Shown here in pieces: positions 45,322 through 55,786 of a stretch of 64,000 nucleotides of DNA. Under the pieces are notes generated by a model. That model was not told the DNA's origin, did not search any database, and worked only from the letters and a program-made list of their open reading frames with translations. Position 1 is the first letter of the stretch. Each line of letters begins with the position of its first letter. The stretch lies in assembly GCA_024345305.1 (NCBI GenBank), contig BRON01000007.1, positions 1,612,001 to 1,676,000 on the forward strand. Direction: 5' to 3'. Source of the DNA: Mrakia gelida (lineage: Eukaryota; Basidiomycota; Tremellomycetes; Cystofilobasidiales; Mrakiaceae). The position numbers and the translations under genes were made by a program.

Positions 45322-48300
45322 ATGGCTCACATCCCTTCCCCTGCCACAGGAGGTTACTTCCCTCCTTCCGGCCAGCAGACTCCTCACCAGCAGCATCAAA
45401 CCTACGCTGAGGACGACGACGACGACGACGATGACGACGATGGAGCTCGTCGAGGAGGAGAAGGAGGAGGAGGGAAGAAGAAGTCCAAGTCATCCAAGTC
45501 CAAGGACAACGGCAAGATGGCTCGCAAGCCCACCACCCAACTCGAGGACGGTGACTCGGACGAGGACTCCTACCGAATCAAAGGAGGGATCCTCTCCCAG
45601 CTCATGCGAGGTTTCGGAGGAGGTAAGGGAATGAAGCGATCCAACACCAACGCTTCGACGATGTCTCGTTCTTCGACTGCTGGAGGAGGACCTGGAGGAG
45701 CCGATATCCCTACGATGTCGAAGTTGGGGTTCAGAGCGAGGAGTGATTCGTTGGCTGGAGCGTGGTACAACGAGGCGTTGGATCCGGATGATCCCAGGAT
45801 TAGTGGAGTTGTGAGCAAGAAGCTTTATGCTCCTGCTGATGGAGGAGCGGGGGATAAGAAGAAAGGTGGAGGAGCTAGGAGGGCTAGTATTCAGTATCAT
45901 GTTGCTGGTGAGTTTTTCGTCTCGTAAAGGAGGAAGAGAGAGGCGAGGCAGCTGCTGACGAGACGCGTTCGATTGCGGTTGGGTTCGAACAGATATTCTC
46001 GAGCGACACAACTTCGTACTCAAACTCGCTCGAGCTCTTATGGTCTTCGGAGCTCCTTCTCACCGGTAAGTCGTCGTTTTTTCTCACGAGAAGGGAATCT
46101 CTCCCGCCCGCTCGCTCAACTGACGCGTCTTTGCTCTTCTCCTCTCCTCAGAATCGAATCCCAACTCAACGCCACCGCTCGAGTCCTCGAAATCGACGCT
46201 CAGTTCATCCACTTCCCCAACATCGTCATCGCCTCCTTCGGAGATCAGGACACCAAGACCTCGGAAACCCACTTCGTCAAAGCAGCCTCCGGCCTCGAGC
46301 TCAGAAAGCTTCACAAGGTCCACGCCGCCTACCGACGGGTCGTTCACGACGAGATCTCAGTCATCGATGGGACTCAACTCCTCAACGCCGAACTCAAGGG
46401 AGCTCATCAGTACGGATTGTGGCAGAGGATGGCGATTGCGACCTGCTGCAGTGGGTTGATCTGTCCGTTGGCGTTCGGAGGGAGCTTCATCGACGCGTTC
46501 GCCGCTGGAGGGTCGGGATGTTTGTTGAGTTTCTTGCAGCTCTACGTGGCTAAGCAGAACCCTATGTACTCCAACATCTTCGAGTGAGTCTTCCTCTTTC
46601 TCTTCCTCGTTCGTTGCTCGACTCGTGCCTCGAAACGAACTGACAAGCTCTCTTCGTCCTTCGTTTCAGAATCACCGCCGCCATGGTCATCTCCTTCGTC
46701 GCTCGAGCCCTCGCCGTCACCGATATCTTCTGCTACCAATCTGTCGCCTCGGCTGGAGTCGTTCTCATCCTTCCTGGTTACGCCATTCGTTCGTCCCTCC
46801 TCTCGCGTGGTCGTTTTCGACTCGACCTTTCGCTGACCTTCGCTTCCCTTCTATGCTCCAGTCTGTGGATCTCTCGAACTCGCCTCCAAGAACCTCATCG
46901 GTGGATCTGTTCGAATGGTCTACGCAATCATCTACGTTCGTCCCCTCTCTCTCCCAGTCTCTTTTCGCTTCCAACTCGCGAAGCTGACTCGACTCCCTCC
47001 TCGCTCTTCCCAGTCACTCTTCCTCGGATTCGGAATCGCCATCGGCTCAGACTTGTTCTTCCTGGTCGACCCAGCAGCCCGTCGAGCCAACCTCGCCGCC
47101 GCTCAAGCAGCCAACCAGATGATCACCGTCATGGGCTCCTTCGTTCCCGACGATAACAACGGAACCTCGCCCATGTTCGCCGGACAGTTCGTCTTCAGGT
47201 TCGTCGGTCTCCTTCCCTTCTTGCCTTCTTTCTCCCTTCGCCCGTTACTAATCGTTTTCTTCTTCGATCGCATCCACAGCAACCACACCGCCAACGAAGC
47301 AGATCAGTACCAGAAGGGAAACGTCGCCTGTTTCCGAGACGCCGACGCGCCTTGGTGGAGACACGACGTTTCTCGATGGTGGCTCTTCCTCCTCGTTCCC
47401 TGCTTCAGTCTGTCGTTGAGTCTGTGGAACGCTCAACCGTTCAGGAGCAAGCAGTTGCCGGTCATGATCTTCATCTCGTGTGCTTCGTTCGTCGCGAACA
47501 TGGCTGGTGAGCTCGACGTCTCCTCCCTTTCCTCGACTCTCATTTTCGACGCCTCGAAGTCTTTTCTGTACTGACCCAAACTTCGTCGCCTCGTTTTTCA
47601 TAGCCAACCACTACATCTTCAACAGATCCGACGTCGTTTCTTGCATCGGAGCCTTCGTCGTTGGGTGGGTCGAAACGAGCGACCTTCGCTCTCATCTTCG
47701 TCCTTCCTTCCTCTTCTTCTCGTGCTGACTCGTCGTCCTCTTCGACCGCAGGTTCCTCGGTAACCTATACTCTCGAATCTTCAAAGGAACAGCTTTCTCA
47801 GCCATGGTCACCGGAGTTCTCTTCCTCGTTCCCGTGCGTCGTTCTCCCTCTTCCCTTCCTTCGCTTCTCTTTTCCTTCCTCTTCCTTCTTCTCACCTCAC
47901 ACCATCCTCTCCCTCGCTTACTTTCTTATCTTCTCTTTTTCGTTCCCCAGTCTGGTATCGCCGCTGCCGGTGGTCTGGCCATGACCGTTCCAGGAGGATC
48001 CGACGGAGACTCGTACTCTCAGGGATTGATCATCGGATTCCGGATGGTCCAGGTCGCTATCGGTTCGTCCAACCCCTTCTTTCACTTCCATCGCTTCTCC
48101 GTCTCTCTAGTCTCGCCGAAAGAGACGCGGCCAGGTCGTCCTCGAACAAGGAACGCGTCGCTGACTGACTTTCCTCTCGTTCGTTCGCTTCCAGGTATCA
48201 CCGTCGGTCTCTTCGGATCTGGTCTCGTCGTTTACTCCTTCGGATCGAAGAAGGGTTTGTTGTTCCTCCCCCTCCTCTTCCTGTTCTCGCTTCTCCTCCT

Positions 48301-48388
48301 TCGCGCTCAAACTGACCGCCGTTTTCGTCCCTTCTCCTTCGACTCGACTCGACTCAACTCAACAGGTGCCGCTCTCTTCGCTTTCTAG
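45322..48388 (+). CDS. Prm10/ThrE-like multi-pass membrane protein (DUF1212)
   Basis: About eleven exons. The N-terminus is hydrophilic with a run of ten or more Asp (near 45411-45440), Gly/Lys-rich segments and a basic RRASIQYHVA. Next comes the ThrE N-domain: ILERHNFVLKLARALMVFGA, PSHRIESQLNATARVLEI, QFIHFPNIVIASFGD, SGLELRKLHKVHAAYRRVVH with D and E in VHDEISVIDGT. A series of hydrophobic helices follows: IATCCSGLICPLAFGGSFID, ITAAMVISFVARALAV, YQSVASAGVVLILPGYAI, CGSLELASKNLIGGSVRMVY, SLFLGFGIAIGSDLFF, then five more, ending GAALFAF. This is the fungal Prm10/pheromone-regulated family, related to bacterial threonine/serine exporter ThrE (PF06738). Transport of amino acids is inferred from the family. 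Ends at TAG 48386-48388. Confidence 0.87.
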
Positions 48389-49300
48389 CTCTTCTTCGCT
48401 CAGTCATCTTACCGTGCCAGCTCATTTACTATACCCTCTCGCTCAGTTCTCGTCTCGATCTCGCTTTTCTCACACGCGTCGATTTGATACCCTCGCTCGT
48501 TTCGTCTTGCTTTGCTCGTTCCGTTCTACTGTACTCGACTCGCTCTCGCACCTTTTAATCTTCCCCTCGTACCTTTCGCATCTACGCTTACCTTTTCTCC
48601 CCTTCGTTTCTCAGTCGTTCGCTCTGATCTCATGGACTCTAGTCTCACTCCTTTTCTCGTCTCGTTAGACGCGATCTCGTTCTCCTCCCGCAAGCATTCG
48701 CTCTCGAGCGTGACAGCGGCAAACGTGTATGTGTGTCTCTTCTCTTCGCTTGAGCAAAGCTCGTCGACTTCGTCGTTGGTGAAGGAGAATCAAGACGAAC
48801 GAGTGCGAAACGAAAACGCGTGGCTCCGACCTCTTCGTTCTCCCTCTTCTCTTTCTCGCCTGCCTCGATTTGTTCTCTCTTTCACCACGACCCCAAGATT
48901 GAAAAGAAAAGATAAACGTTCCCGCCATTCCCATTGAGCCATTTCGTTCGTTACGAAACAAAAAAGGAGGCAAAGATAAGTAAGAGATCGGGACGGACTT
49001 AAACTGAAGACCAAGGAGAAAACTAGAAGGGAAAAGAACAAGCAAGGGTGTGAAGAAAGGAGAAATGAGAGATCGAATCTATCGTGAGACTATGTAAAGA
49101 AGAGGGGGAGGTCCGTCGAAGAGGAGAGGGGTTGGTGTTGGGTGAGAGGGAGAAATCGACGTGGGGTCCTGCGAACGTCGAGCAGAGTTTGGTTGGGGTG
49201 ACGAGCAAATGAACGACGAAAGCAGGTTTTGTGGGCGAGGCGATTTGGATGGAGTGGAGATGGAGAAGGAAAGCGAGCGGGGGGTGGGGGGGTGGAACGC
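48389..49300. other. Convergent 3' flanks
   Basis: 0.9 kb between the Prm10-like stop and the eIF4A stop. Pyrimidine-rich in the first half (48400-48900) and purine-rich in the second, as expected for two convergent UTRs. No gene supported. Confidence 0.5.
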
Positions 49301-49735
49301 TTAGATGAGGTCGGCGACGTTCTGGTGTTTGCGAAGGAGAGCAAAGGGACGAGGTCAGCTCGCTGTGACGAAGTAGAGTCTGAGATGCGAAGAGAGAGAT
49401 GAGGACGAACGAGGGGCATCTCGTCGACCTGGGTGTTGTAGAACTTCTCGAGCTCTCGGAGCATAGGAACATCCTCGGTGGTGACGAAGTTGATCGCGAC
49501 TCCCTTTCGACCGAATCGTCCTCCTCGTCCGATCCTGTGGATGTAGTTCTCCCTGAGAAGCAGAAGAAGAACCGAAAGACGAGGGTCAGCAACTCGTTCG
49601 AGAGAGGGGGCCGAAAGGAGGGAGGGCGAGACTCACTTGGAAGTGGGGAGATCGTAGTTGATGACAAGGGAAACCTGCTGGACATCGATTCCTCGGGCAA
49701 GGAGATCGGTGGCGATCAGGACTCGGGAAGATCCA

Positions 49736-49767
<32 letters not shown>

Positions 49768-49952
49768 GGACTGCTGCATCTCTCCGTCTGAAGGAAGCGA
49801 AAGCGAAAGGAGGGAAACGTCGTCAGTTCTCGAAGTCGACGAGCGAACGCGGCTGAAAACGAAACGAAGAGACGAGACTCACGCATAGCGGAGACGGTGA
49901 ACTCCCTGGCGGTGAGCTTCTCAGTGAGCCAGTCGACCTTTCTCTTGGTGTT

Positions 49953-49991
<39 letters not shown>

Positions 49992-51868
49992 GAGATCGGA
50001 AAGGGTATCGAGCTTCCAGTCCTCCTTCTCGACGGCAATGTCTGTTGATTCGAAGGCGAAGACAGAGCATAACGGTCAGTTGTGAAATCGAGACGCGAAA
50101 GAGGATGTCGTAGACGAGAGCGAGCGGAGAAGGGAAAGCAGCACTCACAGAACTGTCGGATACCCTCGAGGGTAAGCTCGTCCTTCTTGACGAGAATTCG
50201 GATGGGGTCTCGCATGAACTTCTTGGTGACCTCGAGGACCTCCTGGGGCATGGTGGCCGAAAGAAGGATGACCTGATATCCACGAAGAAGGGGGAGGAAG
50301 GTCAGCATCGAGCTCAGAATCAAGAAGTGGGCGAGAGTTCGAAGCGTCTTCGTTCGTTTCGTTCTCGCGCGAGAAAAGGGGAGCAAGGAGCTCGACACGT
50401 ACCTGAGTCTCCTGGGGAAGAAGCTGGAAGGTATCGTAAATGTTCTCCCTGAATCCTCGTCCGAGCATCTCATCGGCCTCGTCGAGACAGAACATCTTGA
50501 CGTGGTCGGTCTTGAGGGCTCGTCGGTTGATCACTGGAAAGTCGGGGGGAGGCAGGGGAAGGAGAGTCAGCGACGACGGTTCTATCTCAATCAGACTGCC
50601 AGCAGCCTCAGAGATCTATCTCGAGCCAAGAGGAACGAAGAAAGAACGAAGGGAGGAGGACGAACTGTCGAAGACTCGTCCGGGGGTTCCGACGATAACG
50701 TGAGGTCCCTCAGCGAGCTTGGCCATGTCCTCTCGAACGTTGACTCCTCCGATGCAGGCGTGGCAGTCAATGGACATGTAGTCTCCGAGGGCAACGACGA
50801 CCTTCTGGATCTGCTGGGCGAGCTCTCGGGTAGGAGCAAGAATCAAAGCCTGGGGAGACTTGATGGAGACGTCGATCTGTGAGGAGAGGCGAGGAGACAG
50901 GGACTTCGTCAGTACGGATTTCTCGAGATGGAGAAGGGAGCGAGGCGGGTGGCGGGCATGCAGTGATGCGAGGGAGAAGAGGGTGGTGGTGGTGGGTGGG
51001 ACTGGAGGAGGAAGTCGAAGGAAGGAAGAAGCGCGCGACGAGGAACGGACCTTCTGCAAGATGGAGATGGAGAAGGTGGCGGTCTTTCCAGTTCCAGACT
51101 GAGCCTGGGCGATGACATCGTGTCCCTTGATGACGGGCATGATGGCTCGCATCTGGATAGCGGAAGGTCGCTCGAAACCGTAGGCGTAAACTCCTCGGAG
51201 AAGCTCGGGCTTGAGCTCCATGTTGTCGAAGCTGTAGAGGGCGAGACGCGACGAGAAGATAGGGAAATGGGTGCAGCATGTCAGCGAGATGAAGAGGTTG
51301 AAGATGGCGTCGAAGAAAGAGCCGAAAGGGTTGGCAGGGGAGGTGTAGAGAAGGAAGGAAAGGATGGAACGCACTTGTCGACAACCTGGTCCCAGTTGGA
51401 CTCGATAACTTCTCCTTCGAGCTCGAGGTTAGTGTCACTGAATAACGATAACGAAAAGAGAGTAAAAGTCAGCGTTGGGTTCAAAAGAAGCGTGGGAGCC
51501 CCATCCGGGTGTGTGTACGATTTTGAGTGGTGGCGAGGCAGGAGAGGTGGAGGAAGCGAAGAAGAGGAAGGGCGAGAGAGAAAAACCGAGGTCATCAAGG
51601 TCGCTCTTCCCCTTCCTCTTTTCCTCCTCCTGTACCCCTCCCTTTAAATCCAATCCAGCTCTACTGCCCATCCAGGACCAACAGACTCCTCTGCTCTCCC
51701 TCTGAGCGCTTGAAGGAGCTTCCTAGCTGTTCAGGAGCGCTCGTTTCGCCCCGTTCGTTTTTCCCTCTCCACCGACCTCGCGCGCCTTGTTCTCTTCCCT
51801 CCCTTCCCTCCCTCTCTCCCGTTCCCTCCTCCCCCCTTCGTCTCGTTTGAAAGTTCTACTCACGCCAT
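49301..51868 (-). CDS. TIF1: Eukaryotic initiation factor 4A (DEAD-box RNA helicase)
   Basis: All DEAD-box motifs are present in order: Q-motif GFERPSAIQ, motif I AQSGTGKT, Ia [12 protein letters not shown] in [11 protein letters not shown], Ib VGTPGRV, II DEAD ([13 protein letters not shown]), III SAT ([12 protein letters not shown]), then [33 protein letters not shown] and [20 protein letters not shown]. The protein ends [14 protein letters not shown] at 49301, the standard eIF4A C-terminus; length near 400 residues is normal. It unwinds 5' UTR structure within eIF4F. The first exon is only five coding bases (ATGGC, 51868-51864), followed by a 426 nt intron (51863-51438), several times longer than its neighbours. 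The next exon reads [20 protein letters not shown]. The remaining introns are short. Confidence 0.95.
51438..51863 (-). other. Long first intron of eIF4A directly after ATGGC
   Basis: GTGAGTAG donor after codon 1 plus two bases, acceptor ATTCAG before TGACACTAAC. The middle is C/T-rich on the coding strand. Placement resembles the long leader introns of highly expressed fungal translation genes. Confidence 0.75.
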
Positions 51869-53463
51869 GATGTGTGGTAAGTTTGCTGGTTGGTATCTGT
51901 CGTGTCCTGAGGAACCGACGGATGGAAAGGTAGAGGGAAGAAGGGGGGGGAGGGTGAGAGAAGGTGGGGGGTGGGAGGCAAGAATCGAAAAAGTGCAACG
52001 CTTTCCCCTCCCTCCTCCCGCCGCCCTTCCCGCAGCCGGTTCCCGTCCATTTTTCGCGTTTTCACAGAGTTGGCAGAGAAGAGATGGTAGAGCGATCTCG
52101 ATGGAACTAGACTTCGAAGTCTGCGAAAATTTCATCGGGAAACGAAGCACAGGGCGGGCGAGAGAGCTCGCCGCGCCGTCTCCTCCTCCTTCGCTAGAAT
52201 CGACTAGCAGCCACTCGAAGCTCACGAACTTTTTCCCATCACAAAAGCTCTTGCTCGCTAAGCAGGCATAGTCTCTTTTCTCGCCTCTGCAAGCTTGGTA
52301 AGCGATTCGGTCGACGAAGACGGAGGAAGCTCGCTGGAGGCAGAGTAGGAACGGTCGAGCTCATCAGCCCTCCGACGCGTTCGCTTTCGCTTCCTCTCCT
52401 GACTTTCTATGACTCCTTGCTCGAGGAATCAAGCTGAGGAACCAAGTAGTGGTCCAGCCCCGATTCGTCACCAAAATCAAGATCGAGACACCTTCCTACT
52501 TTCGCTGCCGATGCTCTCGCCCTCAGGCTCAGTCCTCTCCTCTCCTCCCCTCCCTTTTCTCTCTCCATTCCAGTTCAGAAACGAAAGCTAGAGCCAGCTC
52601 TGACCGTAAGTGATCCTCTGTGAAGTCGATCGACGCACGAGGATTACGAAGGTAGAACGGCGATATCGGACGAGGAGTCAGCGTCCAACTTCGCTCTTCC
52701 TCGAGGGCATTGAGTATTCCAGCACTCAGGTATCTGAGGATAGACAGAGAGGCAATCGGTATAGTACTGAATCTGTCTCCTTGCTTGCCGAAGACTCGAA
52801 ACAAAGGTGAAGACGGCGATGGCAAGACGCGTCGAGGATTTGAACTCGATGAACGACAACGAAGCTGCTGACCCCTTCTTTCTTCTTCAGGGATCTCTAC
52901 CGAAACAGAGATGAAATTGGGTTTCTGGATTCTCTTCCCAGTGATGAAAGCCGTCAGGGCTTGCTGAGAGGCTCTGATCATCAGCGAGAGCTTGAGACGC
53001 GTCGAGCCGATTTGACCTCTGACCATCGCCATCTCTCAAGCTTCCTACGCGACCCAATCTCCTCTCAGTGCATGGAGCATAGAAACGGCCATACACTCAT
53101 CAAAGACTGCTCTGAACTCAGCTCGAAAATCCTCTCTTCCCCCGCCCGAGGCTCGCGAGCTCGGTCCCTTTCTGATCGTCGACGTCGACCTCCACACCTC
53201 CTCTTCCTCCCCTCTCCTCAGCTCAGTCTTTTCCTGCAGAGAGATCCGGAGTCCTCCCACCAAACCAAGCCTTCTGTCATCTCTCCTGAAATTCGCCAGC
53301 CCTCTCGACTTTCTAGACTGCGAACAGCCTCCGACCCCTTAACCATCACCCACCTCCACAGCTCTCCCTCCCTTTCCTCATCTCCCTTCTCCCTCGCGAA
53401 CAGGTTTCGCCCACCAACCACCCCACACCCACACTCCTTGCGTCCTTCTCTTTCTCTTCAACA
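51869..53463. promoter_or_regulatory. Long divergent intergenic region (eIF4A promoter side)
   Basis: 1.6 kb between divergent starts. Next to eIF4A it has G/C-rich blocks (51940-52060). From 53100 to 53460 it is C/T-rich, leading to the start at 53464. Minus-strand frames at 52529-53096 show no domain. No gene supported. Confidence 0.45.
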
Positions 53464-54167
53464 ATGTCTCACTCTCCTCGTCGCCCAATCACTCTCCTCA
53501 CCTCCGCTCCCATCGTCGACGTCGTCCTCCCTCTCTCCCCACCCTCCTCCTCCTCTTCCTCCTCCACCAACTTCCTCTCGAGCTCAAGCCATCAACTCAA
53601 ACTTCAACTCACTCCTCCCACGCCAACCACTCCCATATCCTCCTGGCCCAAATCTCCCTCGGCGTTCACCAGACGAAGCTACTCTCCCTCACCCTCACAC
53701 ACCCAGGACGATCAACTTCAAGGGACCCTCCCACTGCCATCGCTCGTCCGCACAAGCCTTCGAACCCTCCTCTCCTCGTCCCTCCTCTCCCTCTTCCCAT
53801 CAACAAACGACAATGACGAGGGAGACGACTACGAGGAAGACGAAGACGGAGGGATCCTGCCTTCGCACTCCCCGAAGAGGGAGTTGTCGAGAGCGCACAG
53901 GTCGCGAGGATTCAGGAGGACGACGAGGAGGTCGAGAGGAATGGGGAGGAGCGTGAAGCTGGTGACGATGCTAGTGTTTTGGATGTGCTTCGTCTTCTGG
54001 GTGACGGCGTTGATGGGTGAGTTCGTGTCTTTGCGAGAGTCGAGGGAAGAGAGAGAACGTTTCGACGCGTCGAGATCTGGGAGTCGAGCTGACCTTCTCC
54101 CTCTTCATTTCCCTCCTTCGTCTTCTTCGTTCTCTCCCACTCAGGCGTCGAGACTATCTTCGAGTAG
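53464..54167 (+). CDS. Hypothetical protein with single C-terminal transmembrane segment
   Basis: Exon 1 runs 53464 to about 54013. A CAG acceptor near 54144 leads to GVETIFE and TAG 54165-54167. The protein is about 190 residues: Ser/Pro/Thr-rich head (MSHSPRRPITLLTSAPIVDV), acidic patch (NDNDEGDDYEEDEDGG), very basic stretch (RSRGFRRTTRRSRGMGR), then a hydrophobic helix (LVTMLVFWMCFVFWVTALMG) close to the C-terminus. This looks like a tail-anchored protein with positive residues on the cytosolic side. The unspliced frame continues much further to 54846, but a GTGAGT donor and CTGAC branch support splicing. No family recognised. Confidence 0.6.
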
Positions 54168-54403
54168 AGGCTCTCTTCAAAGCTTCGTGGTCGAGGGTTG
54201 GTCGCAGTTACGGGGAACGAGGCTCAGGAGCGAGGGTATTGAGGACGACGCGACGGTCCTCGCTCGTGCGAGGGTGGTGTTCTCTCCATGCGCTGGACGC
54301 TCTTCACTATCTGTAGTCAGCCATCATCTATCGTACACCCCTATCAACCTCGTGATCTTCTTCTTCTCGTTGCGGCCTTCCTCCCACTTGAAGACGAGAG
54401 CGA

Positions 54404-55580
54404 TCACTCTGCTCGAACGAAAAAACGACGAACGCGACGAAGTCAGCTCAACTCAACCAACGCTTCCCTCCTCCTTCTCTTTCTTCCCGCATCTCCGTCT
54501 CTCCCACCCCAGTGCCAAAATCACCACCCACCAGAGCAAGTCAAGAGAGACAGTCGAACGTACCATCGTCCTCCTCAGCTCCTCCCTCCTCCTCGTCGTC
54601 GTCGTCTCCCGACTTCTTGCCCTTCTTGGACGCAGGCTTCTTCGCCGCCCCCTTCGCAGGAGCCTTCTTCTTGGTGATGTTGATGTTGATGGTGATCTGA
54701 GTTCACGAACAAGGGTTCGCAGTCAGTCGGCGAGAGAGATGACGAGAGGAGGGGAAGTGAGGCTGGGAGGACGTACGGTAGCAGTCACCTCCTCTCCATC
54801 TGCGTGCTCAGCCTCGCTAGGGATCTTGATCGTGAATCCACTTTGAGAACCACTCCAGCCTACCCCGGACCAACCCAAACCAAACCAAGAACGAATCAGC
54901 GTCGAGGGAGGCTATCGAGTGCGAGCGAGCGAGCGAGTGAGGAGCAGGTCGAGCTCAAACTCACCCAGCGTCTTCTTGTCCGTCTTGGACTCCCTAGCCT
55001 TGAGTTCGAGATCCTTGAGGAAGACGTGACCTCCCACCGCGGTCTTGAACGAAGGGATGATGATCGATCCCGCGTGCTCGATGAAGGCGGCGTTTTTGGA
55101 CTTCTTGGAGGAGGAGGCAGCTGCTCATTTGGACTTCTTCTGCTCGCACCATCCCAAAGGCAAGAGGTCAGCTTTCTCACCCTCCTCTGAAGCTCCCTCG
55201 CTCGATCATCCCGCCGAAGCGTTGAAAGAAGTGAACCAAGAACGAAGGAAAGAAGAAAGAACGAGATGCTGATGAGCTCACAGATTCCTCCGTCTCCTCC
55301 TCCTCATCTCCCTCGTCTTCTTCCTCTTCTTCCTCCTTCTTCTCAGCCTTCTTCTTCCCCTTGGACGAGGACGAAGCAGGTTTCTTCTCTTCCTTCTTAG
55401 CAGCAGCTTTGACCTTCTCCTTCGCTTCGCTGGTGGAAGCAGGTTTGGCTTTCGAGGAGGAGGTCTGTTGAGTTCGAACACGAACGAGACGAGGGTCAGC
55501 TCGTAGCGAGCGAGGACAGAGAAGGAGAGGGAGGGAGGGAGAGTAGCAGAGGGGAAACTGACAGGTTTCTTGGGAGCCAT
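54404..55580 (-). CDS. Lys/Glu-rich protein, probably nuclear or nucleolar
   Basis: The start MAPKKP (55580) is followed by an intron with a GTCAGT donor. Exon 2 encodes Lys/Ala-rich then acidic sequence (KEEKKPASSSSKGKKKAEKK followed by Glu/Asp runs, ending TEES). The next exon contains NAAFIEHAGSIIIPSFKTAV and GGHVFLKDLELKARESK, then GWSGSQSGFTIKIPSEAEHA and GEEVTATITINITKKK. The tail is Lys/Ala-rich and acidic, ending at TGA 54404-54406 after a short last exon. The central 70 residues look like a small beta-rich domain I do not recognise. The acceptor before SKNAAFIEH is uncertain: a CAG at about 55132 would put TGA in frame five codons later, while an AAG acceptor 37 nt downstream avoids it. 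Chaperone-like or ribosome-biogenesis roles are guesses only. Confidence 0.6.
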
Positions 55581-55786
55581 GATCGAAGAAAGATGGAGAG
55601 GATAAGCGTTTGAAGGAGAGGACAGATGGGACGACGGGCAAAGGGAGGAGGGAGGAGGGTCCGTGAAATCGAGTCGACCCCTCTCGTCTTCAATTCGCAC
55701 GCTTCACTTCCTACTCTCCCTTCTTCGTTTGAGGTTTTGGTTCGAAAAGATGCATACGTTCCATTCATTACCCTCAGATCTCTACT

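Noticed and set aside
45411..45440. Poly-Asp GAC repeat as a possible expansion element
   Set aside because: Ordinary acidic low-complexity run in a hydrophilic N-terminus; nothing else unusual around it.
52529..53096. Minus-strand frames between eIF4A and the next gene
   Set aside because: Short, no family match, and no supporting splice pattern.
53464..54846. 460-codon frame as a single large protein
   Set aside because: A GTGAGT donor, CTGAC branch and CAG acceptor near 54014-54144 give a coherent short ending. The continuation is low-complexity and overlaps the opposite gene.
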